The notes beneath the pieces are model-generated. The model worked only from the letters and a program-made list of their open reading frames with translations. It made no database searches and had not been told where the DNA came from. A program made the position numbers and the translations under genes. This document shows, in pieces, positions 18,348-27,383 of a DNA stretch of 64,000 bases (its first letter is position 1; each line of letters begins with the position of its first letter). The stretch is from assembly GCF_004332115.1 (NCBI RefSeq), contig NZ_SJPA01000001.1:558001-622000 (forward strand). Reading direction: 5' to 3'. The stretch is from Chlorobium sp. N1. GTDB lineage: Bacteria > Bacteroidota > Chlorobiia > Chlorobiales > Chlorobiaceae.

Positions 18348-20179
18348 GCGGCGGCCTCCCCCTCGGGATGTTCCGCGCACCAGCGCTCCATCAGCTGGAG
18401 GAACCGCCGGCCGTAGCGCTCGAGCTTCGCCTCGCCGACGCCGCTGACGCCGAGCATCTCCTCCTCGGTTCGGGGGCGCTGGAGCGACATGTCGCGCAGC
18501 GTACGGTCGGAAAAGACCATGTAGGGAGCAAGGCCCTGCTCGCGGGCGATCTCCAGACGCAGCAGCCGGAGCTGCTCGAAAAGCTCCCGGTCGCAGGCGC
18601 CCTCCGCCGGCGAAGACTTCCGGCGCGCGCCCTTCGGAGCCTCCCTGCGCACCGCCATCTCCACCTTCGCCTCTGCGCGCAGCACCGCCACGGCCTTTTC
18701 GGTCAGCATGAGGACCGGGTAGAGGCCTTCCGACTTCACGATCACCCCGCGCACCTGCAGCTCGTCGACGAGCTGGCGCCAGAACTTTTTCTCACGACCC
18801 TTCCCCGCCCCGTAGGTCTTGATCCGGTCGTGGCCGAGCTCCAGGATCTTTTTGTTCGAGCTGCCGGTGACGATATCGATGACATGCGTCGCCCCGAAGC
18901 GCTCGTCGGTCCGGACGATCGCCGAGAGCAGGATCTGCGCTTCGACGCTGCAGTCGAGAGCGCTGTAGCTGCCGTTGCAGACGTCGCAGGAAGCGCAGTT
19001 CTCCTTCGGGTAGGCCTCCCCGAAATGCCCGAGCAGGGCGCGGCGGCGGCAGACGGCCGAAGCGGCGAACGCCGCCATCTTCGAGAGCGCGGACAGCGCA
19101 CGGGCGCGCTCTTCCCCCTCCGGCATCGCGTCGATGAAGAAGCGGACCTTGGCGATGTCGCCCTGGCTGTAGAGGAGGGTGCAGTGCGCCGGCTCGCCGT
19201 CGCGTCCGGCTCGGCCGGTCTCCTGATAGTAGTTCTCGATGCTCCTCGGAAGGTCGGCGTGGATGACGAAACGGATGTTCGACTTGTCGATGCCCATGCC
19301 GAAGGCCACGGTGGCCACGATCACCTCCGCCTCGTCGCGGATGAAGGCGTCCTGGTTCCGCTCCCGCTCCTGGTCCTCGAGCCCCGCATGGTAGGGCAGG
19401 GCCCGGATCCCCTTCCCCTGCAGCATGCGGGCGGTGTCGCCGACGCTCTTGCGGCTCGCGCGGTAGATGATGCCGGCCTTGCCCCGGTGGCGCTTGAGCA
19501 GGGAGAGGATCTGGCGGTCGGCGCCCTCCTTGAAGAGCACCTCGTAGGTGAGGTTCGGGCGGTCGAACGAGGCCCGGACGAGAAAGGGGTCGCGCAGCGC
19601 GAGGCGGCGGAGGGTGTCCTCCTGCACGCGCTCGGTGGCGGTGGCCGTGAAGGCGGCGACGGGGGCGGCTCCGGCGAGTTCCACAAGCGCCGAAAGCGAA
19701 AGGTAGTCGGGGCGGAAATCGTGGCCCCACTCGGAAATGCAGTGCGCCTCGTCGATCACCGCCATGCTGATCCGGACCCCCGAGAGCATCGAGCGGAAGG
19801 AGTCGACGGCGAAGCGTTCGGGCGCCACGTAGAGCAGGTCGAGCCGGCCCGCCATGAGATCCCGAACCACCGCCTGCCGCTCTTCGGGGGGCTGCGTACT
19901 GTTGAGGAAGGCCGCCCGGATGCCGTTCTGGCGGGCCCCGTCGACCTGGTCCTTCATGAGGGCGATGAGCGGGCTGACGACGAGGCAGGTGCCCTCGAGA
20001 AGGACGGCCGGGAGCTGGTAGCAGAGCGACTTGCCGCCTCCCGTCGGCATCACGGCCATGACGTCTCGCCCCTCGAGGAGCGCCCGGACCACCTCGTGCT
20101 GGTTCGGGCGGAACGAGCGGAACCCGAACACCCGGTGGAGCGTCTCATGGACCGCCGCATCAGAAACCTGAACCCTCAT
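18341..20179 (-). CDS. recQ: ATP-dependent DNA helicase RecQ
   Basis: RecQ is a 3'-5' superfamily 2 helicase for recombination and fork repair. The 612-residue protein has PTGGGKSLCYQLP (Walker A, Lys50), the DEAHC box, GRAGRDGEP (motif VI), a zinc-binding segment (CRRRALLGHFGE...CASCDVC), a winged-helix RQC domain and a C-terminal HRDC domain (FSDRTLRDMSLQRP, LGVSGVGEAKLERYG). ATG 20177-20179 begins the usual N-terminus; the open frame above it is intergenic. It overlaps ydcF at the 3' end. Confidence 0.95.
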   Translation of the reverse strand: MRVQVSDAAVHETLHRVFGFRSFRPNQHEVVRALLEGRDVMAVMPTGGGKSLCYQLPAVLLEGTCLVVSPLIALMKDQVDGARQNGIRAAFLNSTQPPEERQAVVRDLMAGRLDLLYVAPERFAVDSFRSMLSGVRISMAVIDEAHCISEWGHDFRPDYLSLSALVELAGAAPVAAFTATATERVQEDTLRRLALRDPFLVRASFDRPNLTYEVLFKEGADRQILSLLKRHRGKAGIIYRASRKSVGDTARMLQGKGIRALPYHAGLEDQERERNQDAFIRDEAEVIVATVAFGMGIDKSNIRFVIHADLPRSIENYYQETGRAGRDGEPAHCTLLYSQGDIAKVRFFIDAMPEGEERARALSALSKMAAFAASAVCRRRALLGHFGEAYPKENCASCDVCNGSYSALDCSVEAQILLSAIVRTDERFGATHVIDIVTGSSNKKILELGHDRIKTYGAGKGREKKFWRQLVDELQVRGVIVKSEGLYPVLMLTEKAVAVLRAEAKVEMAVRREAPKGARRKSSPAEGACDRELFEQLRLLRLEIAREQGLAPYMVFSDRTLRDMSLQRPRTEEEMLGVSGVGEAKLERYGRRFLQLMERWCAEHPEGEAAAC

Positions 20180-20202
20180 GGAACGAAGCTGGAAACAGTT
20201 GT

Positions 20203-20224
20203 GGGAAAGCCGGAACCCTCCGGC
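20203..20224 (-). terminator. possible terminator of the radical SAM gene
   Basis: On the minus strand GCCGG-agggtt-CCGGC is followed by TTTCCC. It lies between the radical SAM stop and the recQ start. The stem is 5 bp and the T run is short, so this is tentative. Confidence 0.35.
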
Positions 20225-20282
20225 ATGACCCCTTATATACGCAGAACCGCCGGGAATGCAAAGGCGGCAGAGGAAGGGCGGG

Positions 20283-22079
20283 CTAGCGGAGGCCGCGGAG
20301 GCCCAGCCGGACAAGCCGGAAAGCCGAACGAAGCAGGGCGGGGTCCGTAAGGAAGGGGAGAAAACGCGATGCGCTCCCGAGCGGCTGACGGGGGTTGTTG
20401 CGCAGCCACTCCCCCTGGTAGAGCACCGCCATCAGGCTGTCCATCGGAACCGAAGCGGCGAAACGGGCGAGATCCGCAAGGCGGAGCCCCGCCGCTCCTG
20501 CGACCGGCGTCATCGTGAGCCGGCGCGTGCCGTCCTCCGCCTCGAGCAGGAACTCGAGCGCCCTTCCCCCGGAAAGCCCCACCCGCAGCCGTACCGGCCG
20601 CAGCGCCTGGGCGGAACGGTGTTCGCGCGTCAGCATGCCCCCCTCGGCCCCGGCGAACCCCAGGAGCGCCCTGGAGAGGGCCTCCTCGATCGCCTCCGGC
20701 GTGAGGCTCCTGTTCACCCGCAAGAGCAGCGAGATCTGGAGCAGTTCGGCCATGAGCGCAACCAGCGCCCCCCTCTTCCCGCCGCGCTTCATGAGTGAAC
20801 CGAAGCGGCTGAAGGAGAGGGTGCAGTAGGCCATCAGCTCCACCAGCTCCCCGGGCCCCATCCCTCCGGCAGAGACCACGGGGCTGAAGTTGTTGTAGAG
20901 GTCCCAGTCGCGCGAGCGGATCATCCCCTCGCGCTCATAGGTCCGGTAGACCTCCGTGCCGGGATAGGGCGTCATCACCATGAAGAGCACCTGGCTGAGC
21001 CCGAGCCGGCGGGCGTAGTCGGGGTAGCTGCGGCAGGACTCGGCCGTTTCGTCCGGCGTGCCGAGGATGAAGTACCCCTCGGTGCCGATGCCGTGTCGGC
21101 GGCAGATGGCGACGGCGCGCTCGATCTCCTCGAGGGCGTTCTTCTTGTTGAGAAGGCGGAGGGTCTCCGGGTTCGGGCTCTCGATGCCGATACCCACCTT
21201 CTGGAGCCCCACCGCCTTCAGCTTCTCCATGATCTTCTCGGCCCGGACGAGGTCCGCCGCCCTCGTCTCCGTCATGATCCTGAAGTTCGTCAGCCCCCGC
21301 TCGATCATGAGGTCGCAGATCCGCTCCGCCCGCCTGATGCTGGTGAGGAAGTTGGCGTCCCAGATCTTCAGCAGCTTCTTCGTTCGAGGGTCGTGCAGAA
21401 GCTCGATCTCCCTGACGACGTTCTCCGCCGAACGGGCCCGCCACTTCCCGTGCATCTGGCTGTTGGCGCAGAACGAGCACGACCAGGGACATCCGCGCGA
21501 GGTGTAGATGGTGTCGATGGAGTACTCCCCCCCGTGCTCCCCGTAACGCTCCGGGCGGAGATTGCGCAGGGGGAAACGGATGGTGTCGATGTCGGCGATG
21601 AGGGGCCGCGGCTCCGTCCTGACGATTGCGCCGCCCTCGCGGTAGGCGATCCCCTTGAGGGTGCGCGACGGTCCGCTGAGCACCAGCTCCCGGAAGGTCT
21701 CCTCCCCCTCCCCGATGACGACGAGGTCGATGGCGGGCTCCCGAAGCACCTCTTCGGGAAGCGCCGTCGGGTGGAAACCGCCGACCACGACGAACGAGCC
21801 GGCATCCCGTGCGATGCGTGCAAGACGGAGCGCCTGGTTCCAGGCGCCGGTCATCGAGGAGATGGCCACAAGATCGCAGGGGTGCCTCCGGAGGAGGCGT
21901 TCGAGGCTGTCGAAGACCCGCTCGTCGTAGCAGTGCTCCGGCATGACGAGGCTCTCGGCCACATCCTCCACCGCGGCGCCGAGGTACGCGACGCCGATGC
22001 AGTCCGAGATGTAGCGCGGAAACGGGGTGACGACCGCCTGCGGAGCCTCGACGAGGCACAGGTTCCTGAAATATGCCAT
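20283..22079 (-). CDS. B12-binding-type radical SAM protein with an unassigned C-terminal extension
   Basis: A 598-residue radical SAM protein. Residues about 1-150 resemble a cobalamin-binding domain (VVVGGFHPTALPEEVL, GEGEETF). The cluster motif CPWSCSFC (C-x3-C-x2-C) is near residue 200, followed by the TIM-barrel blocks IWDANFLTS, GIGIESPNPETLRLLNK and GYFILGTPDETAES. About 150 residues after the radical SAM core (from RVNRSLTPEAIEEAL onward) match nothing I recognise. Green sulfur bacteria use relatives of this class (BchE, BchQ, BchR) in chlorophyll methylation and cyclisation, but the motifs here do not single one out. It stands alone between recQ and hcp. Confidence 0.85.
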   Translation of the reverse strand: MAYFRNLCLVEAPQAVVTPFPRYISDCIGVAYLGAAVEDVAESLVMPEHCYDERVFDSLERLLRRHPCDLVAISSMTGAWNQALRLARIARDAGSFVVVGGFHPTALPEEVLREPAIDLVVIGEGEETFRELVLSGPSRTLKGIAYREGGAIVRTEPRPLIADIDTIRFPLRNLRPERYGEHGGEYSIDTIYTSRGCPWSCSFCANSQMHGKWRARSAENVVREIELLHDPRTKKLLKIWDANFLTSIRRAERICDLMIERGLTNFRIMTETRAADLVRAEKIMEKLKAVGLQKVGIGIESPNPETLRLLNKKNALEEIERAVAICRRHGIGTEGYFILGTPDETAESCRSYPDYARRLGLSQVLFMVMTPYPGTEVYRTYEREGMIRSRDWDLYNNFSPVVSAGGMGPGELVELMAYCTLSFSRFGSLMKRGGKRGALVALMAELLQISLLLRVNRSLTPEAIEEALSRALLGFAGAEGGMLTREHRSAQALRPVRLRVGLSGGRALEFLLEAEDGTRRLTMTPVAGAAGLRLADLARFAASVPMDSLMAVLYQGEWLRNNPRQPLGSASRFLPFLTDPALLRSAFRLVRLGLRGLR

Positions 22080-22229
22080 ACCGGCCTCACGGCTTGCGAG
22101 TATTGAAAAACCTGCAAGGAAGACTGTCTCTTCACTTGCCCGCCCTTGTAATTCCGGCACAGTGGGGATGCCATGGGCGGCTGAACGATCTGTGTGTGTA
22201 AAAGTAATGTACGCAAACGCGGCAGACAT

Positions 22230-22264
22230 AAAAAAAGCCGCCCCCGAAGCGATCCGGGGGCGGC
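22230..22264 (-). terminator. Rho-independent terminator of the hcp operon
   Basis: Read on the minus strand, GCCGCCCCCG (22255-22264) pairs with CGGGGGCGGC (22237-22246), with gatcgctt as loop, and runs into seven Ts. It lies 39 bases past the hcp stop. Confidence 0.9.
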
Positions 22265-22302
22265 CGTGCCGGAAACCGGCAGCGCTGGATGGAGGAAAGG
22301 GA

Positions 22303-23931
22303 TCAGGCGCCGGCCATCATGGCCTCGACGTCGCCCTCGACCGTTCCGATCCCTTTGATGCCGAACTTCTCGACGAGCACCGAGGCGACGTTCGGGGTCA
22401 GGAACTCCGGAAGCGTGGGTCCGAGGCGGATGCCCTTCACGCCGAGATGGAGGAGCGCAAGCAGCACGGTGACCGCCTTCTGCTCGTACCAGGCGATGTC
22501 GAAGGAGATCGGCAGGTCGTTGATGTCGTCGAGCCCGAACACCTCCTTCAGCTTCAGGGCGATGACCGCCAGCGAGTAGCTGTCGTTGCACTGGCCGGCG
22601 TCGAGCACCCTCGGGATGCCGCCGATGTCGTCGAGCTGCAGCTTGTTGTAGCGGTACTTGGCGCACCCGGCAGTCAGGATCACGGTGTCGTCGGGCAGCG
22701 CCTCGGCCACGCCGGTGTAGTACTTGCGCGAGGCATGCCGTCCGTCGCAGCCGGCCATGACGACGAAGCGCCTGATGGCGCCCGATTTCACGGCATCGAC
22801 CACCTTGTCGGCGAGGGCGATCACCTGGTTGTGGGCGAACCCTCCGACGATCTCGCCCGTCTCGATCCCGACCGGGGGCTTGCAGCCCCTGGCCAGCTCG
22901 ACGAGCGCCGAGAAGTCCTTGCTGCCGCCTTCCGGGCGGGCCGGGATGTGGCGGAGCCCGGGATAGCCCGCCATGCCGGTCGTGAACATCCGGTTGCGGT
23001 AGGACTCGCGGACCGGCACGATGCAGTTCGTCGTCATGAGGATCGGGCCGTTGAAGGACTCGAACTCACGGTCCTGCTGCCACCAGGAACCGCCGTAGTT
23101 GCCGACGAAGTGCGGGTACTTCTGGAAGGCCGGATAGTAGTGGGCCGGGAGCATCTCGCAGTGGGTGTAGACGTCCACGCCGGTGCCCTCGGTCTGCTTC
23201 AGGAGGTCCTCCATGTCCCGCAGGTCGTGGCCGGAGATGAGGATGCCGGGGTTGGTGCCGACGCCGATGTTCACCTTCGTGATCTCCGGGTTGCCGTAGG
23301 TCGAGGTGTTGGCGCGGTCGAGCAGCGCCATCGCCTTCACGGCCGTCGCGCCGGTCTCCAAAACGAGCGCGGTCAGTTCGTCGGCGGAGTGCTCTTCGAC
23401 GAGGGCGGCGAGCCCCCTGGCGTAGAAGGCGTAGATCTCCTCGTCCTCGAAGCCCAGCACCGAAGCGTGGTCGGTGTAGGCGGCAAGCCCCTTCAGGCCG
23501 TAGAGCACGAGGCTCTTCAGCGAGCGGAGGTCCTCGTTCCCGTCATACGAGTCGAGGCCCACGCTCTCGGCTTTGCGGAGGAACTCCTCGCGGCTGCTTC
23601 CCGTCCAGCCGAGGACGTCGAGCTCCGGCACCGGGGAGAGCTTCGCCAGGAGCCGGTCACGCATGGCCAGCGTTTTGTTGATCTCCTCCGTGATCGCCAC
23701 GTCGTCGAAATTGGTGTTGGTGACGGTGACGAAGAGCGATTCGCTGATGCGCCGTCCCGCCTCGGGCGGCACCCCGCCCTCCTGGCGGCCCGCCGCAACG
23801 CCGAGCCCGACGGCGGCGTAGACCAGGACGTCCTGGAGTTTTGCCGTCATCTCGTCCTTTCCGCACACCCCCCTCGCAGTGCATCCCGTTCCGTGGATGC
23901 TCTCCTGGCACTGGTCGCAGTACATTGCCAT
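22303..23931 (-). CDS. hcp: hybrid cluster protein (hydroxylamine reductase), class I
   Basis: Hcp carries a [4Fe-4S] cluster and the hybrid 4Fe-2S-2O cluster. It reduces hydroxylamine in vitro and has been shown to act as an NO reductase in vivo in enteric bacteria. The 542-residue protein starts [17 protein letters not shown] with Cys spacing C-x2-C-x8-C-x5-C, as in the class I proteins of strict anaerobes. Hybrid-cluster ligand blocks are visible: [44 protein letters not shown]. It is the last gene of the Rrf2-ferredoxin-TPR-hcp series, so control by the Rrf2 regulator is likely. Confidence 0.96.
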   Translation of the reverse strand: MAMYCDQCQESIHGTGCTARGVCGKDEMTAKLQDVLVYAAVGLGVAAGRQEGGVPPEAGRRISESLFVTVTNTNFDDVAITEEINKTLAMRDRLLAKLSPVPELDVLGWTGSSREEFLRKAESVGLDSYDGNEDLRSLKSLVLYGLKGLAAYTDHASVLGFEDEEIYAFYARGLAALVEEHSADELTALVLETGATAVKAMALLDRANTSTYGNPEITKVNIGVGTNPGILISGHDLRDMEDLLKQTEGTGVDVYTHCEMLPAHYYPAFQKYPHFVGNYGGSWWQQDREFESFNGPILMTTNCIVPVRESYRNRMFTTGMAGYPGLRHIPARPEGGSKDFSALVELARGCKPPVGIETGEIVGGFAHNQVIALADKVVDAVKSGAIRRFVVMAGCDGRHASRKYYTGVAEALPDDTVILTAGCAKYRYNKLQLDDIGGIPRVLDAGQCNDSYSLAVIALKLKEVFGLDDINDLPISFDIAWYEQKAVTVLLALLHLGVKGIRLGPTLPEFLTPNVASVLVEKFGIKGIGTVEGDVEAMMAGA

Positions 23932-23951
23932 GATCTTCTTCTCCTTTGTTT

Positions 23952-24368
23952 TTATGTTGTTGCCTGTTCGGCCGGAAGCAGGTCCGCAAGCCGCCTGTCG
24001 GCCGCCGCCCCATCCCTGTCGCCACTCTTCTCTTTCATCTCCGCCCGGCTCCTGAAGGCCGCCCTGAGGAGAAGCCGGTTGTTCGGGCGTTTCTCGATGA
24101 TGGCCGTGAAGTCCTCGATCGCCCCATCGAGATCGCCCTCTCGCGCCCGGCACATCCCGCGGTTGCCGAGGGCGACGATGGCCTCGCGGAAGCGCAGTCC
24201 CGTCTTCAGGGCCATCGTGTAATCCTTTTCGGCGCCGTCCCACTCTCCCCTGCTGCTTCGCGCGTTGCCGCGGTCAAACCAGGCCATGGGATCAAGGGGC
24301 CTCTCCTCTATGAAACGGCTGAGCTCCCCTTCCGTTCCCCGGTATGCGCCCATCGCGTCTTTCAGCAT
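23952..24368 (-). CDS. tetratricopeptide-repeat protein
   Basis: A 138-residue protein with about three TPR units: [43 protein letters not shown] and a degenerate third unit near the C-terminus. There is no signal peptide, so it is likely a cytoplasmic scaffold. ATG 24366-24368 is preceded by gggagg, a good ribosome-binding site; an earlier in-frame ATG at 24410 would overlap the ferredoxin gene by 23 bases. It lies 19 bases after the ferredoxin gene and 20 before hcp. A direct role in Hcp maturation is guesswork. Confidence 0.8.
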   Translation of the reverse strand: MLKDAMGAYRGTEGELSRFIEERPLDPMAWFDRGNARSSRGEWDGAEKDYTMALKTGLRFREAIVALGNRGMCRAREGDLDGAIEDFTAIIEKRPNNRLLLRAAFRSRAEMKEKSGDRDGAAADRRLADLLPAEQATT

Positions 24369-24387
24369 GCGTCCTCCCGTATCGGCC

Positions 24388-25239
24388 TCAGTGTACCCAG
24401 GCTTCGTCAATCACCTCTCCGCGGATCGAAACGACGATCCTTTTGACCGGCACTCGGCGCGATGCCCGCCTCAGGGCCTCCTCGACCACCGCCATCAGTC
24501 CCCCGCAGCAGGGCACCTCCATCAGCATCACCGTGATGGTGTCGACGCCGCCCAGATCGATCATGGCGGTGAGTTTTTCCAGGTAGACATCCATGCCCGA
24601 ATCGAGCTTCGGGCAGGCGATCGCAAGGCTCCTCCCCCTGAGGTGGCGGCTGTGGAAATCCCCCATCGCGAACGCCGTGCAGTCGGCCGCGAGCAGGAGG
24701 TCGGAACCCCGGTAGTAGGGGGCGTCGGGCGAAACCAGGTGCAGCTGCACCGGCCACTGCCGCAGCGCACCCGGCCCTCCGGCCGCGGGCTCGGGAGCCT
24801 CCGCCTCGCCGAACGCCACCGTCCGGCTTCCGGGGCATCCGCCGCCGGATGGACGTGCGGCCGGCGCGCCGCCCGGAGCGGCGTGGAGCGGATTTTCGAT
24901 CCCGTTCTCCGCCATGTAGGAGAGCGCTTCGCGCAGGTACTCCGTGGCGCCGTGGTCGCGCAGGTGGCAGAGGTGCGCGGCAAGCACCGCCGCACCCTTC
25001 GGCACGATCCCCTCCCGCATCACCCGCCGTTCGTCGTAGGGTTCCGCCTCGCGGGTCTCGATCTGCATGGCACCGGTCGGGCAGTGGCCCACGCAGGCGC
25101 CGAGCCCGTCGCAGAAGAGGTCGCTGACGAGACGCGCCTTGCCCCCTATCAGCTGCAGCGCCCCCTCTGGGCACCCCGGGATGCACTCGCCGCAGCCCGT
25201 GCAGCAGCTTTCGTCTATCTGTATCACCTGTCGTTTCAT
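24388..25239 (-). CDS. 4Fe-4S ferredoxin-type protein linked to hcp
   Basis: A 283-residue iron-sulfur protein. The N-terminus has CTGCGECIPGCPEGAL (C-x2-C-x2-C-x3-C) and a second, atypical cluster motif CDGLGACVGHCPTGAM. A long middle region is rich in Ala/Gly/Pro. The C-terminal domain has ADCTAFAMGDFHSRHLRG, IACPKLDSGMDVYLEKL and EVPCCGGLMAVVEEAL, with further Cys residues. Proteins of this type occur next to hcp in other anaerobes and are likely electron donors to it; that role is inferred. Its ATG overlaps the regulator stop (ATGA). Confidence 0.85.
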   Translation of the reverse strand: MKRQVIQIDESCCTGCGECIPGCPEGALQLIGGKARLVSDLFCDGLGACVGHCPTGAMQIETREAEPYDERRVMREGIVPKGAAVLAAHLCHLRDHGATEYLREALSYMAENGIENPLHAAPGGAPAARPSGGGCPGSRTVAFGEAEAPEPAAGGPGALRQWPVQLHLVSPDAPYYRGSDLLLAADCTAFAMGDFHSRHLRGRSLAIACPKLDSGMDVYLEKLTAMIDLGGVDTITVMLMEVPCCGGLMAVVEEALRRASRRVPVKRIVVSIRGEVIDEAWVH

Positions 25240-25679
25240 TCGATGCACTCCTGTTGGGGCACCTTCCCCGCCGCTTCCAGGTCGCGGAGCAGGCTGCCGA
25301 TCGTTATTTTTTCGAATTCGTTCTGCACCACCCGTTCGATGCGCAGGATCTGGTGGCGCAGCACACAGCGCGCGCGATTCTTGCAGAGCTGCTTGCGAAA
25401 GAGGCACTCCGAGACCTGCACCGGCCCCTGGAAGATCTCGATCAGCTCGCGCACGGCGACCCCGTCGGGATCGCGCTTGAGCATGAACCCTCCGGAAGCC
25501 CCCTCACGTGAGACCACCAGGCCATGGTGGATCAGCTCCTGCAGGAGTCGGCGCAGGAACTGGTAGGGGATCTCCTGCTCGGCGGCGATCACCTTCGCCG
25601 AGAGGTACCTTCCCGGCGAGGAGGCGAGGGAGAGCAGCGCCCGCACGGCGTAGTCGGTTTTTTTGTTCAGTACTTTCAT
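25236..25679 (-). CDS. Rrf2-family transcriptional regulator (NsrR/IscR-like)
   Basis: A 147-residue Rrf2 winged-helix regulator: MKVLNKKTDYAVRALLSLA, PYQFLRRLLQELIHHGLVVSREGASGGFML (recognition helix and wing). Three Cys residues, Cys92, Cys99 and Cys105, sit in the position of the cluster ligands of IscR and NsrR, so an Fe-S sensor is likely. Heading an hcp operon, it is best read as an NO- or nitrosative-stress-responsive regulator that also controls itself. A 19-bp palindrome lies 17 bases upstream of its start. It overlaps the ferredoxin start by 4 bases. Confidence 0.9.
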   Translation of the reverse strand: MKVLNKKTDYAVRALLSLASSPGRYLSAKVIAAEQEIPYQFLRRLLQELIHHGLVVSREGASGGFMLKRDPDGVAVRELIEIFQGPVQVSECLFRKQLCKNRARCVLRHQILRIERVVQNEFEKITIGSLLRDLEAAGKVPQQECIE

Positions 25680-25695
25680 TGCAGCCCGTTTTAAA

Positions 25696-25714
25696 TGATA
25701 CCAATTAAGTATCA
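25696..25714. promoter_or_regulatory. palindromic operator candidate of the Rrf2-hcp operon
   Basis: TGATACCAATTAAGTATCA has perfect 6-bp arms (TGATAC/GTATCA) around a 7-base AT-rich spacer. It lies 17-35 bases upstream of the regulator start, where the promoter should be. Size and placement fit autoregulation by an Rrf2 dimer. Binding is inferred. Confidence 0.6.
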
Positions 25715-25917
25715 GTTAGGATAATGAAAAGGAAATCCCGGTGCAAATAATTCCGCGGCGTACGATTTTTTTTGAAAAATCATTCCCGAGCCCTGCCGTG
25801 CCGCGATATGGGAACGGTTTTTCGCGAAATAGAGGGGGGACGTTATATTGGGATTTCAGGCTGCCGCCACGGCGCTGCAGCAGAGAACAGGAACAAGCCC
25901 CTGAAGGAAGAAAGGTT

Positions 25918-26856
25918 ATGCTGCAACAGAAGACCGCCGCCTACCAGGCAATCGAGAGGCTGCGCCGAAGCGGCCGATTCCCCTCCGGAGAGGAAAGGAC
26001 GGAGCGGCTGAAAGAGGAGGCGGACCGGTTCATCGCCGAGATGCGCCGCGAGCGCACGGCGGCCGCACGGGAGCTCGGCGGGATCTTTCACCTGCAGGAG
26101 TTCTTCGACGGCACGCTGCGGACCGACGAAAGGGAGCTGATGGACAGCCCCGACCTTCCGGAGGACCGGAAGCTCCGGATGGCCCGGGCCCTCGAGCGCC
26201 AGAGCGGCATGCTCCAGCTGAACCGGCGCTTCGTCGCCCTCCTCTCGCCCCTCATACGGGAGCTGGCCAGAGGAAGCGGCCGCGAGACGAGGGTGCTGGA
26301 ACTTGCCGCCGGCGCCGGAGGACTTTCGCTCGCACTCGGCCGCGAAACAAGGGACCGGGGACTGCCCTGCCGGGTGACCGGCACGGACATCGTAGCGGCC
26401 TACGTTGAAGCCTCGAGCCGGGAGGCCGAACGGGAAGGGCTGGAGGTGCGCTTCCGCACACTCGACGCCTGCCGCGCGGAGGAGATCGAAAGCGAACCGG
26501 CCGACCTGGTGCTCGTCGCCCAGAGCCTGCACCACTTCAGCCCGGGGGAACTCGCACTGATGGTGAGGGGCGCCAGGGAGGCGGGAGCCAGGGCGTTCGT
26601 CGGCATCGACGGGTACCGAAGCCCCCTCGTTGCCGCCGGAGTGCCGCTCGTGGCCGCCCTGCAGGGCATCGCCGAGTTCGCCCTGGACGGGCTGACCTCG
26701 GCGAGGAAATTCTACAGCGAAGCGGAACTCGACGCAGTGATCGAAATCGCCACCGGGGAGAGGAACCACCTGGTCCTCAACCGCTGGCCGCTCACCCTCG
26801 TCCTTGCACGTTTCGACGGCGTGCGGGCAGAAGAAACAGAGATTCCCCTGGCCTGA
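25918..26856 (+). CDS. class I SAM-dependent methyltransferase
   Basis: A 312-residue protein. An N-terminal helical segment of about 100 residues precedes a Rossmann methyltransferase domain with motif [17 protein letters not shown] (about residues 126-141), [12 protein letters not shown] (motif II) and [17 protein letters not shown] (motif IV). The substrate cannot be told. ATG 25918 follows gaagaaagg at a good distance; an upstream in-frame start at 25741 would add arginine/proline-rich residues with no family look. It is 59 bases upstream of the haem-binding gene, on the same strand. Confidence 0.85.
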   Translation: MLQQKTAAYQAIERLRRSGRFPSGEERTERLKEEADRFIAEMRRERTAAARELGGIFHLQEFFDGTLRTDERELMDSPDLPEDRKLRMARALERQSGMLQLNRRFVALLSPLIRELARGSGRETRVLELAAGAGGLSLALGRETRDRGLPCRVTGTDIVAAYVEASSREAEREGLEVRFRTLDACRAEEIESEPADLVLVAQSLHHFSPGELALMVRGAREAGARAFVGIDGYRSPLVAAGVPLVAALQGIAEFALDGLTSARKFYSEAELDAVIEIATGERNHLVLNRWPLTLVLARFDGVRAEETEIPLA

Positions 26857-26915
26857 GGGCCGGAAGAACATTGAAGAACATTGTCAATAACCCAAGACAA
26901 AGGAGCACCCGAGAT

Positions 26916-27368
26916 ATGAAACCACTCAAGATCGTCGCAGCCGCCGCCCTGGCGCTCGCAGCCATCCAGTTCGTTCCGTTCGGCCGCAGCCACGTCAATC
27001 CCCCGATCACCGGAGAGCCCGCCTGGGACACTCCCCGGACCCGCGAACTGTTTTTCCGGAGCTGCCGCGACTGCCACTCGAACGAAACCGTGTGGCCATG
27101 GTACAGCAATGTCGCCCCCCTCTCCTGGCTCGCATCGCTCGACGTCTCGATCGGACGCAGGAAGTTCAACGTCTCCGAGTGGGGACGGCCGGGGCGCAAC
27201 GAGGGAGACGAAGCCGCAGAAGAGGTGAGGGAAGGAAAGATGCCGCCGTGGTTCTACATGCCGTCGCATCCCGAAGCCCGGCTCACCCCGGAAGAGAAGG
27301 AGACGCTTGTGCGCGGCCTTGAAGCCACCTTCGGAACGAAGGACGGACACGATGGCGAGGGCCACTAG
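26916..27368 (+). CDS. periplasmic haem-binding domain protein
   Basis: A 150-residue exported protein. A hydrophobic N-terminal segment (residues 5-22) acts as signal or anchor. CRDCH (Cys50, Cys53, His54) is a c-type haem attachment site, followed by [19 protein letters not shown] and [20 protein letters not shown], the hallmarks of the haem-binding (DUF/SM01235-like) family. Partners and reaction are unknown; a redox or sensing role is likely. The start follows aaaggag. The M50 protease begins 15 bases downstream, so they may be cotranscribed. Confidence 0.87.
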   Translation: MKPLKIVAAAALALAAIQFVPFGRSHVNPPITGEPAWDTPRTRELFFRSCRDCHSNETVWPWYSNVAPLSWLASLDVSIGRRKFNVSEWGRPGRNEGDEAAEEVREGKMPPWFYMPSHPEARLTPEEKETLVRGLEATFGTKDGHDGEGH

Positions 27369-27383
27369 GCAGCGGGCGGGGCA

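Noticed and set aside
18368-20350. Open frame of about 660 codons on the plus strand
   Set aside because: Antisense to recQ, which has all helicase motifs.
22027-24222. Open frame of about 730 codons on the plus strand
   Set aside because: Antisense to hcp, with composition typical of a shadow frame; hcp has full conserved motifs on the other strand.
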